Shown here: positions 40,046 through 47,817 of the stretch, in pieces
Layout of the letters: every line of letters starts with the position of its first letter
Position numbering within the stretch: position 1 is the stretch's first letter
Assembly: GCA_005116885.1 (NCBI GenBank)
Contig: SWDP01000039.1
Coordinates: 38,212 to 86,834, forward strand
Direction of reading: 5' to 3'
Origin: Nitrospira sp.
Lineage (GTDB): Bacteria; Nitrospirota; Nitrospiria; Nitrospirales; Nitrospiraceae
DNA length: 48,623 nt
Position numbers and translations under genes: made by a program
The notes under the pieces: generated by a model
Told to the model about the DNA's origin: nothing
What the model saw: the letters and a program-made list of their open reading frames with translations, nothing else
Database searches by the model: none

Positions 40046-41347
40046 TCAATGCACCGTGGCGCCGACCGTCAGTGGCTGATAAGGACAGCGCTGCAATCGG
40101 ATATGTTCTTCGAACTCGTGGCGAAACAGTTTGATGCTGCTCTGAACCAACACGGCAGCCCCAGTTACCAGTGTACAATAGCCCGTCCCCTTCACAAATC
40201 CACAGAGCTGGAGGAGACTCTCCATATCTTTCTCCGTCCCCTCTCCCTGCTCGATCTTCGTCATCAGCGCAGCGAGATTAATGGTCCCCATTCGACAGGG
40301 CGGACACTGCCCGCAACTCTCAGCCTTGAAGAAATTTGAGAACTTGAGCGTCAGGGCCACCATACATGTCGCATCATCGACCACGATCACGCCAGCCGAT
40401 CCAAGTCCTGTTCCTGCTTTCTTCAACGAATCGAAATCCATCGACAGGTCGAGCTGATCGGTGGTGACCATCGAAAACGCCGGTCCACCGGGGAACACCG
40501 CCTTGACCTTGCGCCCACCCGGCACCCCGCCACCGCATGTATCCACAAGTTCACGGATTGTCGTGCCCATCGGCATTTCGTATACGCCAGGCCGATTCAC
40601 AGCACCGCTCAGGGAGAACATCATCGTGCCCGGGCACTTTTCCGTGCCGACCTGCGTGAACCACTCGACACCTTTCAGAAGGATCCGGGGAATATTGCAC
40701 AACGTTTCGACATTATTGACCAACGTCGGCTTCCCATAGAGGCCGAAGTCTGTCGGATAGAAAGGCGGTTTCTGTCTCGGCATCGCCGGACGCCCTTGCA
40801 TCGATTCGAGCATCGCGGTTTCTTCACCAGCCACGTAGCTCCCGTGGCCTTCAAAAACTTGCAGGTCGAGATCTACACCGCTCCCCAGAATATTGTTGCC
40901 CAAGAACCCATGAGCCTTCGCCTGTGCCAAAGATTTCTTCAGATTTTCGCGTTCTTCGTGGTACTCATGGTTCACATAGATAAAGGCCGCCTTCGCTTGC
41001 ACCGTGTAAGCGGCAATGAGACAGCCTTCGATAAGTTGGTGTGGCGCCTGCTTGAGTAAATAACGATCCTTAAACGTCCCTGGCTCATGTTCGCCGGCAT
41101 TACAGACAAAATAATGTTCTTTCACCCGATGATTCAGAACCTTTTCCCACTTGATGCCCGTGGGAAAACCCGCCCCCCCTCGCCCGCGCAGACCAGCTTT
41201 TTTTAGTTGATTCACGATGTCGGTCGCGTTCAACTCTTTGACACACTTTTCCCATGCCTCGTAGCCCCCGATCTTCCGATAGGCCTCGATATCCCATGGA
41301 GCGCCATCAAGCGTTTGGAGAACCCGCGGTTCTGTCGCAGTCGTCAT
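40046..41347 (-). CDS. nuoF: NADH dehydrogenase-like flavoprotein subunit (NuoF family)
   Basis: A 433-residue NuoF/HoxF-type flavoprotein with GGAAGGGCGC before the ATG. GLRGRGGAGFPTGIKW binds FMN/NADH. NAGEHEPGTFKDR and YVAGEETAMLESMQGRPAMP form the nucleotide site. ESCGQCPPCRMGT plus GYCTLV supply the four Cys of the N3-type 4Fe-4S cluster. No NuoE or NuoG is beside it; instead a 2Fe-2S ferredoxin follows at 13 bp. It may be the NADH input module of complex I encoded apart, or a soluble NADH-ferredoxin oxidoreductase. Confidence 0.92.
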   Translation of the reverse strand: MTTATEPRVLQTLDGAPWDIEAYRKIGGYEAWEKCVKELNATDIVNQLKKAGLRGRGGAGFPTGIKWEKVLNHRVKEHYFVCNAGEHEPGTFKDRYLLKQAPHQLIEGCLIAAYTVQAKAAFIYVNHEYHEERENLKKSLAQAKAHGFLGNNILGSGVDLDLQVFEGHGSYVAGEETAMLESMQGRPAMPRQKPPFYPTDFGLYGKPTLVNNVETLCNIPRILLKGVEWFTQVGTEKCPGTMMFSLSGAVNRPGVYEMPMGTTIRELVDTCGGGVPGGRKVKAVFPGGPAFSMVTTDQLDLSMDFDSLKKAGTGLGSAGVIVVDDATCMVALTLKFSNFFKAESCGQCPPCRMGTINLAALMTKIEQGEGTEKDMESLLQLCGFVKGTGYCTLVTGAAVLVQSSIKLFRHEFEEHIRLQRCPYQPLTVGATVH

Positions 41348-41545
41348 GCGCCCTTCCTGACCAGTTTGCTTCGATGAATGGAGCGATACTATAAAGTGCC
41401 TGGCCGGTATTCGTCAAGGTAATGACGGGGCAATAGGCCTGAATCTCAATGACTTAGGACCACTGCCCCATCATGGAACTGGCCATATGGCCCCCGAACT
41501 ACATACAGCGGCGTTGAAGGACGGAAACGGAAGAGATGGAGGGAG

Positions 41546-41571
41546 ATGCCGGCGGGCGTTCCCACCGGCAT
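41546..41571. terminator. GC-rich hairpin after the 41585 gene
   Basis: ATGCCGG and CCGGCAT with inner GGG/CCC form a strong stem (41546-41571) 14 bp past the stop of the minus-strand gene. No T tract follows, so termination is uncertain. Confidence 0.4.
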
Positions 41572-41584
41572 ATCGAACAGCATC

Positions 41585-42172
41585 TTACCTGAGGTGACTG
41601 CCAGCCCCCATGAATAACAGCATGGGGATCGACAACATGAAGTTGACCCGTGAAGCGAGGAGCGCGGTCCGACCCCACTGGGCCATTTCCGGCGGCGCAG
41701 GAGTCCCCTGAGCTGCTGCCGTCACGGCCGCAATAATCCTTCGTTGATTCGGCCAAATGATCGCGTGAACATTGGCCATCATGATGATACCCAATAAACC
41801 GCCGATTCCCAATGCAATCGCCCCGGTTCCGCCTCGTTGATACATGTAGAGATACAGCACAATTCCCGCAAGCACCGTAACCGTGGCACCATGACGGAAC
41901 CAGCCGAGCGCGGCAGGCATCAGCTTGGGAATTACGATGTTCTTCGTAGGACCATCCAAGCTCTTCAAGAACGACGCATTGACCAGGTTGAAGAAATACA
42001 GCAACCCGATCCACACTATTCCTGCTAGGAAATGGACCCACCGGAGGAACAGGCCAAACCAATCGGCATCACCGACCGCAATGCCCACCATAGCCAGATA
42101 CCCCATGATCAACATCATAGCAAGCCCAAACCCTACGGCTATCGTCTGCATCGGACTCTCAAGAAATTTCAT
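41585..42172 (-). CDS. PuuD-like membrane protein
   Basis: GAGGAGATATT before the ATG. The 195 residues contain about five membrane helices (IAVGFGLAMMLIMGYLAM, FLAGIVWIGLLYFFNLV, GATVTVLAGIVLYLYMY, GLLGIIMMANVHAIIWP, FMLSIPMLLFMGAG). LRWVHFLAGIVWIGLLYF with its His is typical of the N-terminal membrane domain of urate oxidase PuuD. The family's C-terminal cytochrome c domain is absent. Similar short proteins occur in nitrifiers, where purine use is not established; haem-linked electron transfer is possible. Confidence 0.8.
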   Translation of the reverse strand: MKFLESPMQTIAVGFGLAMMLIMGYLAMVGIAVGDADWFGLFLRWVHFLAGIVWIGLLYFFNLVNASFLKSLDGPTKNIVIPKLMPAALGWFRHGATVTVLAGIVLYLYMYQRGGTGAIALGIGGLLGIIMMANVHAIIWPNQRRIIAAVTAAAQGTPAPPEMAQWGRTALLASRVNFMLSIPMLLFMGAGSHLR

Positions 42173-42331
42173 AATATCTCCTCGTTTAGTGCGCTATCAG
42201 GCTGCTCTCTCTACTGTAGGCGCTCTTCTCCTGTCAAGCAACCAGGTCTGTCACTCAGGAGATGGTCATCGGTCAGCCAAGCTCAGTGTTCACCAAACAG
42301 TTCGATTGGTGTCTCCGGCTTGGCCGGCTTT

Positions 42332-43273
42332 TCAGACCATGAGACGGTCAACTGCGGCACAGAGCTCGCGCACCGCATCGGCAGAAGTTTCCAATGCCGC
42401 TCGCTCCTCCGCCGTCAACTCATACTCGACAATCTGTTCCGCTCCACCTCGGCCCAACTTAACCGGCACCCCAACGACGACATCCTGCAATCCATACTCG
42501 CCCTCGCAGAGCACCGCACAAGGCACCACCCGCTTCTGGTCCTTCATGATCGCCTCGACCATATCGACCGCCGAGGCTGACGGCGCATAGAACGCGCTGC
42601 CCGTTTTCAACAGGCCTACGATTTCAGCGCCTCCCTCACGTGTCCGCTTCACAACCGCCTCCAACCGGTCCTTCGACATCAACTCCGAGACCGGCTTCCC
42701 CTTGACCATCGTGTACCGTGACAACGGCACCATCGTATCGCCATGTCCGCCCAATACCATCGCCGCCACGTCAGGGCCCGGCACGCTCAATTCCGCCCCG
42801 ATGAAGGCACGCATGCGGGCGGAATCGAGGACTCCCGCCATACCCAAGATCCTCGACTTCGGCAATCCGCTCACGCGACGCGCCACATGAACCATGGCAT
42901 CCAGCGGGTTGGTGACGAGAATCAGAATGATATTCGGCGATCGAGACACCAGCGCAGACACAACTGACTTCACGATCTTCGCGTTCGTGGCCAACAACTC
43001 GTCACGGCTCATCCCAGGCTTGCGCGGGATTCCGGAAGTGATCACCGCCACTGACGAGCCGGCCGTTTCATCATAACCGTTCGTGCCCACCACGCGGGTA
43101 CTATAGCCGCAGACTGGCCCAGCCTGTGTGATATCGAGCGCCTTGCCTTGCGGGACGCCCTCGGCAATATCGACGAGCACCACCTCGTACTCGTCCTTCT
43201 CAGCCAGCCGCTGCGCCGTCGTGCCTCCGACGTTCCCCGCACCCACCACCGTAATCTTCGGTCTCCCCATCAT
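42332..43273 (-). CDS. mdh: Malate dehydrogenase
   Basis: A 313-residue LDH-like malate dehydrogenase with GAGGAG before tandem ATGs. [20 protein letters not shown] is the NAD-binding loop. [14 protein letters not shown] and [20 protein letters not shown] are substrate and cofactor residues, and [11 protein letters not shown] carries the catalytic His. The R in IPRKPG and the M-S-R segment fit malate rather than lactate. In an organism with a reductive TCA cycle it would reduce oxaloacetate to malate. Downstream lies the PuuD-like gene (160 bp). Confidence 0.96.
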   Translation of the reverse strand: MMGRPKITVVGAGNVGGTTAQRLAEKDEYEVVLVDIAEGVPQGKALDITQAGPVCGYSTRVVGTNGYDETAGSSVAVITSGIPRKPGMSRDELLATNAKIVKSVVSALVSRSPNIILILVTNPLDAMVHVARRVSGLPKSRILGMAGVLDSARMRAFIGAELSVPGPDVAAMVLGGHGDTMVPLSRYTMVKGKPVSELMSKDRLEAVVKRTREGGAEIVGLLKTGSAFYAPSASAVDMVEAIMKDQKRVVPCAVLCEGEYGLQDVVVGVPVKLGRGGAEQIVEYELTAEERAALETSADAVRELCAAVDRLMV

Positions 43274-43319
43274 CGACTCCTCGTTAGGCGTAAATCGTGA
43301 AACGCAAAATCCCCTTACC

Positions 43320-43340
43320 CCTCACCTTTCACTTTTCACG
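43320..43340. repeat. Short motif TTTCACTTTTCAC, copy 3
   Basis: CTCACCTTTCACTTTTCACG lies in the gap between mdh and the 43336 gene stop. Similar strings are at 3507, 5396 and 43817, with a reverse-oriented one (GGTGAAATGTTAAACGTGAG) at 43760-43783. Confidence 0.55.
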
Positions 43341-43743
43341 CATGTTCGTGCTCCGTCCAGCCTGCGACTTTAAAGTTGATCGTGCAGACGAAATTATCTC
43401 CATCATAGAAATTGACTTTGATCTTCTTCTTGCCATACGTCTTTGCCAGAAACGCGTCTGGATCATCGACCAATTCCTGATACCCTCCGGCGGGATATTC
43501 ACCAAGATCGTGAAAGACCACGATCATCCCTACTTTCACTTCTTGAAGAATCTTGGCCCAACAGCGGGGATAAACTTCCCAAAACTTGGCCTCGATCAGA
43601 TCCTTCGTCGGCTCCTGGCGATCCTCCCCCGGCTTCAGGGGCTGCGCAAACTTTGCCAATCGGCGGACATAGGGATACTGATGTCCTGTAAACAACTTGT
43701 GCAGCCAGGGCGGAACTGTGGGTCTCTCCGCTGAATTCGTCAT
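43336..43743 (-). CDS. Uncharacterised 135-residue protein
   Basis: A soluble protein with no signal peptide: WLHKLFTGHQYPYVRRLAKF, IEAKFWEVYPRCWAKILQEV, GMIVVFHDLGEYPAGGYQEL, YGKKKIKVNFYDGDNFVCTI and NFKVAGWTEHEHA. It has aromatic-rich helices then a beta-rich C-terminal half. No family is recognised. It lies between the VWA gene (109 bp upstream) and mdh (62 bp downstream) on one strand, so it may share a transcript with either. GAGAAAAG before the ATG is a weak ribosome binding site. Confidence 0.7.
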   Translation of the reverse strand: MTNSAERPTVPPWLHKLFTGHQYPYVRRLAKFAQPLKPGEDRQEPTKDLIEAKFWEVYPRCWAKILQEVKVGMIVVFHDLGEYPAGGYQELVDDPDAFLAKTYGKKKIKVNFYDGDNFVCTINFKVAGWTEHEHA

Positions 43744-43816
43744 CTTTTCTCGCGCGGGAAAGGTGAAATGTTAAACGTGAGATGTTTGGTTCCAGATTGC
43801 TGCGTTACCATTCTTC

Positions 43817-43850
43817 CACTTCTCACTTTTTACCTTTCACGTTTTACGTC
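43817..43850. repeat. Short motif TTTCAC/TTTTTAC, copy 4
   Basis: CTCACTTTTTACCTTTCACG and TTTTACG lie just after the VWA gene stop, related to copies at 3507, 5396 and 43320. Its near-complement at 43760-43783 could pair with it to form a hairpin spanning 43760-43850. Confidence 0.5.
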
Positions 43851-43852
43851 GT

Positions 43853-46800
43853 CTACGTCGTCAGCCGCTGATAGATCCGGGGCAATTGCATCGGTAACTC
43901 TTCGAGATGATCGATGACCGCGAATTGTACGTCTCCATACATTCTCCTGACATAGCCATCAGCCTCCCGATCGATCGTGATACAGAACGGATGCACTCCT
44001 CGTTGACGCGCCTCCCGTAACGCAACTTTGGTATCTTCCAGCGAGTACTCGTCTTTATAGACATCGTCGAGCGGACGCCCATCACTGATAAGAACGAGCA
44101 ACCGCGTCCGAGCCTCTCGCTCCAGCAATTTGGCAGTGGCGTGGCGAATAGCCGCCCCATCACGGTTTTGCCGCATAGGAGCCAGTCCACCCAAACGCTG
44201 CGCCGCGTTCCCACTCAACCGATCGTCAAAATCTTTGACCACAAGGAAATCCACATGCCCGCGGCCTTGGCCCGAATAGCCGTAGAGTGCATATTGATCT
44301 CCCACCGCTTCGAGCGCCTCACACAAGAGCACCAGCCCCTCTTTCTCCAGATCGATCACACGGCGGCCGCTGTCCAATTGGCGACTGGTTGACCCACTCA
44401 CGTCGACCAGAAACGCGGCTGCGACATCCCGCTCTTTTCTCTCCCGCCTCACAAAAATTCTGTCCGACAGGTCTGCTCCCGCCGCCCGCTCAGCGCATAG
44501 ACGAACCGCCGCGTCCACATCGAGATCGTCGCCGTCGGCTTGGCCCGACACACGCCGCAGCCCTGGCGGTCTCAGACCTTCGAAAAATCGTCGAAGGGCC
44601 GAGACTTCACTCCCATACGCACTCAGTGTGGCCCCCACGATATCCCCGCTCCCCTCTTCCGCTGCTCGCTCGATGACGCAACACCAGTTGAGGCGATAGT
44701 CATCGATCCCTTGATCCCACTCCGGATACCGCACCGCATGATCGCCAGTCCCTGCATGATCGGTCGGCGTCGGCTGCTCGACATTCAAGGCCAAGAGTTC
44801 TTCCACATGAGAGGGCCACTGTCGCCCACCGGCAAGCCGGTCACTCTCGGTTTCTGTGTATCGTCCTTCTCGATTCCGTTGACCCTGCGCAGATGACTCC
44901 TGAGCCCCGCCGGCTGCACTCGCCATTCGTTCGATGTCCGCCGATTGTTTCTGATCGTTCGATACCCGTTCAGTCTGATCAGGCTGACGAATGAACTCAG
45001 GTTTCATGGCCCCACGATAGGCCCAATTCGTGACAGGGCGATAGTCTTCACCCGTCTGTTCGGACGCTGACGGACCAACACCCAGTTCCTCTGATGCCTC
45101 ATTCGTCTGATCGGCTTGGATCATCGCTCCCTTCGGTGCCAACAACTCTTCGAGCCGCAGGTAAAGGGCATGGGCCACACGCACAGCCTCTTCCGCCGTT
45201 GCGGTTGGAGAAAGAATCGTCTGGCACATCGGCCAGAGGACGGCAATCTCATCCTTGATGGCTTCGTGAATGGCGACAGGCTGCGAGGCAGCGGTCGAGA
45301 GCTGAAGCAATTGATCGACAACAAGTTCTTTGACCGTCAGCCCATGTGTCAGCAACCTTGTCGCAACCGCCTCCAACGCCAATCGCTGCAAGTCACGTTG
45401 AAGTCCCGGATACTCTCGCTGTAGCAGAAATTCCACTCGCGCATCTTCTACAAGCATCCACAAATCTTGAATCAATCCCGGATGGGGATACAGCCGAAAT
45501 AGTGCTGCTAAGGTATCCGGCTCAGCGTGCTTCGGCTTGCCATACCTCTGGCGCAGAGCCAGGACCAAGTCTGCGAACGGTTCAAGGGTCAGCCGGTAGG
45601 TTCCAAACTCCACGTGCCCCGCTTCGTGTGCCGCCATCACCAGGTACAAGCGCGTATTCTCCTCGGCCGTAGGGTAACGACGAAGGAGTGCCGGCAGTGA
45701 GATGGTGCGCCCGTCTTGGCTCACTGTGGCCCGCACCGGCATTTCCTGATTCAGCGAATCAGGGAGCGACTGAATCGTCAGATCCGTTCCGCAAAGCCCC
45801 TGCACGAAGAGCTTCACAGTACGGGCTACCGGCCGAAGCGGCACTCCGCTTAACGCCGCTTCCACCGACGTCAGTGCCTTCTGCGACTCCAGCGCAAAGT
45901 AGGCTCTGGCCCCTTCGACACTATAGGCCAGTACTTCCATCCCGGCGGTAAACCAGGCCTCGAAACGGGCCATGGCTTCGGTAGACTCACCGATCACACT
46001 GACCAGTTCAGGCGCACGCCGTAAATAGGCCAGCGCTGTGTCCGCATCCTGTTCTGCCACTAACGCCCCATACTGTAATATTTTTAATCGCCAGCCTTTG
46101 TTTGGGACAGCACGCAACAGGCGCGGCGACTCCGATAACCAGGCAATGCCGGCCCCAGAATCACGTTCGGCCAGCAACGACCCAACCGTGATGACCTGAG
46201 CCCGCACCGAGAGGTCTTCGTGATCGCCGAGGATGAGCGGACTGGTGCGGAGAAATTCGATGGTTCCGAAATAGTCCGTCTTGCCAAGACTATTCCGGGA
46301 AATCAGTTTCAACCCGAACATCGCCCAAGCTCTGGCGTCCTGGATAGGCAACACTCGGGCCACAGCGGGAAGTTGGCGGATGTACTCCAGTGCCACAACA
46401 AAATCGACTTGCGTCAGCTCAAATCCGATTTCCAACCAGGCCTCGAACTGATCCGGCGGAATCACCCTCACCATGTCCGGTGAGATACGGAAAAACTCCA
46501 GCGCGACATTCGCATCGCGCTCGGCTAACTCCAGAGCCCTATTCAGCACCACCGATCGGACCGATAATGGCTCGATCATTCCCAGAACCAGTGGGCTTTC
46601 CTTGAAATACTTCAATCCGATCGCACCGGAGGATTCGGCCAACACAATTCCCAGATCCAGCCAGGCCACTGCATCGCTGAGGCAGCCCCTCTGTTGCAAA
46701 TCGGGAAACGCTTCGATGGCGGCGCGAACTACCTTTGGGGAAACCTCCATCAATTCATCCAGCAACAGAGAGATACCGTCCACCTGGTTCAGCTTCGTCG

Positions 46801-46894
46801 TGGAGTCGGCAAGACTCGACACCAGTTGCTGGCCCATGGCCAACCCCAGTTCCTCCGCCAACTTGGCGATCAATTGTTGATACGTATCCGACAT
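43853..46894 (-). CDS. Large VWA-domain protein (NorD/CbbO-like)
   Basis: From the ATG at 46894 (MSDTYQQLIAK) it has 1013 residues. The N-terminal 340 residues contain five or more helical repeats with the pattern W-L/F-x-x-G-x-x-L-A, then Y-x-x-x-S/A-P-x-L (for example LKYFKESPLVL, LEYIRQLPAVARVL, IAWLSESPRLLRAV, LAYLRRAPELVSVI). A central part has MAAHEAGHVEFGTYRL with HEAGH. Residues about 700-800 hold acidic low-complexity linkers. The C-terminal VWA domain begins AAFLVDVSGSTSRQLD (MIDAS DxSxS) and includes LVLISDGRPLDD. NorD/CbbO proteins work with CbbQ/NorQ-type ATPases to activate metalloenzymes; such an ATPase is encoded at 47818-48623. Confidence 0.85.
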   Translation of the reverse strand: MSDTYQQLIAKLAEELGLAMGQQLVSSLADSTTKLNQVDGISLLLDELMEVSPKVVRAAIEAFPDLQQRGCLSDAVAWLDLGIVLAESSGAIGLKYFKESPLVLGMIEPLSVRSVVLNRALELAERDANVALEFFRISPDMVRVIPPDQFEAWLEIGFELTQVDFVVALEYIRQLPAVARVLPIQDARAWAMFGLKLISRNSLGKTDYFGTIEFLRTSPLILGDHEDLSVRAQVITVGSLLAERDSGAGIAWLSESPRLLRAVPNKGWRLKILQYGALVAEQDADTALAYLRRAPELVSVIGESTEAMARFEAWFTAGMEVLAYSVEGARAYFALESQKALTSVEAALSGVPLRPVARTVKLFVQGLCGTDLTIQSLPDSLNQEMPVRATVSQDGRTISLPALLRRYPTAEENTRLYLVMAAHEAGHVEFGTYRLTLEPFADLVLALRQRYGKPKHAEPDTLAALFRLYPHPGLIQDLWMLVEDARVEFLLQREYPGLQRDLQRLALEAVATRLLTHGLTVKELVVDQLLQLSTAASQPVAIHEAIKDEIAVLWPMCQTILSPTATAEEAVRVAHALYLRLEELLAPKGAMIQADQTNEASEELGVGPSASEQTGEDYRPVTNWAYRGAMKPEFIRQPDQTERVSNDQKQSADIERMASAAGGAQESSAQGQRNREGRYTETESDRLAGGRQWPSHVEELLALNVEQPTPTDHAGTGDHAVRYPEWDQGIDDYRLNWCCVIERAAEEGSGDIVGATLSAYGSEVSALRRFFEGLRPPGLRRVSGQADGDDLDVDAAVRLCAERAAGADLSDRIFVRRERKERDVAAAFLVDVSGSTSRQLDSGRRVIDLEKEGLVLLCEALEAVGDQYALYGYSGQGRGHVDFLVVKDFDDRLSGNAAQRLGGLAPMRQNRDGAAIRHATAKLLEREARTRLLVLISDGRPLDDVYKDEYSLEDTKVALREARQRGVHPFCITIDREADGYVRRMYGDVQFAVIDHLEELPMQLPRIYQRLTT

Positions 46895-47088
46895 CTCCAC
46901 TCTCAATCCCATCCGACGGAATTCACAGAAAGTATTGGGAAGTGTTGGATTGTAAAGAACGCCCTGGCGCTTGTAAACTATGGCGCTCGGCGCAGGCTTT
47001 TTTATAGCCTCTCGCCCAGTATCTTTTTCCAGCAGCTACGGAAAACAGCGAAGAAATATCGCAGAGTGGTACAGATGCCACGATAGGT

Positions 47089-47210
47089 CAGGATGCTCAA
47101 AAAGGCTGACCAGCAAGGCCTCAGCGAGCGAAGAGGCGAGGCGTACGCTTCAGTACGTTGAGCCTCTGAGGGATGCGAGAACGATGCTGGCGGACTTTTT
47201 CAGCATCCTG
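47089..47210. repeat. R1 palindromic repeat, copy f
   Basis: Ends CAGGATGCTCAAAAAG (47089-47104) and CTTTTTCAGCATCCTG (47195-47210) are perfect complements except one base. The interior is nearly identical to copy a. The FTR ribosome binding site AAAGGAG begins three bases after it, so any FTR promoter must lie in or before the repeat. Confidence 0.88.
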
Positions 47211-47224
47211 CGAAAGGAGTTGCG

Positions 47225-47665
47225 ATGGCCGAGCCCGAACAAGAGAGTCTCGACAAGATGTGGAAGTTTGTAAAGGGATTCGCGGAGAAGAGCGGGACAA
47301 CTATGCATCCCATGCCTGCCGTCACCGAAGCCGTGGTCAAGGGGCTCGCGATGCATGTGGACGAACTAGGCAAACCCCTCTGCCCCTGCAACTTCTACAA
47401 GGACAAGCCAGCAGAAGCCAAACTCCGCCGCTGGATGTGCGCCTGCGACGAAATGCAGATCTACAAATACTGCCACTGCCTATTATTTGTACGTGAAGAC
47501 GGCTTGCCGATCACAGAATATCTCCCGGAAGGCCACGAAGGCCGTGAAGTCTACGGGATCGTCACCGACCCGACCCCCGACAAAGGCCGTGCCCTCAGGC
47601 ACAAAGCCACTCCCGTACCGATACCCTCTGCTGAAACACCAACATCGTCCTCGTCTACGTCCTAA
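47225..47665 (+). CDS. Ferredoxin-thioredoxin reductase catalytic chain
   Basis: AAAGGAGTTGCG precedes the ATG. The 146-residue protein has the FTR catalytic motif: LCPCNFYKDKP, RRWMCACDEM and YKYCHCLLF, the six or seven Cys that hold the 4Fe-4S cluster and redox disulfide (CPC, CxC, CHC). The C-terminus is a Pro/Ser/Thr tail. FTR reduces thioredoxin with electrons from ferredoxin. The variable chain of plant FTR is not needed in many bacteria. A ferredoxin gene lies at 39685-40032. It is flanked by the VWA gene (divergent) and a truncated secreted gene. Confidence 0.93.
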   Translation: MAEPEQESLDKMWKFVKGFAEKSGTTMHPMPAVTEAVVKGLAMHVDELGKPLCPCNFYKDKPAEAKLRRWMCACDEMQIYKYCHCLLFVREDGLPITEYLPEGHEGREVYGIVTDPTPDKGRALRHKATPVPIPSAETPTSSSSTS

Positions 47666-47670
47666 CCCCT

Positions 47671-47806
47671 ATGCCACTTCGCAACCATCTTCTGTGCGCC
47701 GCAGTCATCGTATCCCTCATGGGAAGCCTGTGGTCCAACCAAGTCTGGGCCGCTGAACCAGGCAACGCGCCTCCTGCCAAGACTGGCGGACTTTTTCAGC
47801 ATCCTG
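47671..47806 (+). pseudogene. Truncated secreted-protein gene, ended by an R1 fragment
   Basis: ATG at 47671, 5 bp after the FTR stop, opens MPLRNHLLCAAVIVSLMGSL, a signal peptide with a likely cut after VWA in NQVWAAEPG. After PPAKTGG the frame enters the right end of an R1 repeat (GGCGGACTTTTTCAGCATCC, 47785-47804). Beyond that it runs antisense to the CbbQ gene. The mature part is therefore lost. The gene probably once followed FTR in an operon. Confidence 0.6.
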
Positions 47807-47817
47807 CTATACGGGGG

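Noticed and set aside
41585-42172. Calling the membrane protein a urate oxidase
   Set aside because: The cytochrome domain is absent and no other purine gene is nearby.
43853-46894. Assigning the VWA/CbbQ pair to RuBisCO activation
   Set aside because: No RuBisCO gene is visible, and the family also serves NO reductase and other targets.
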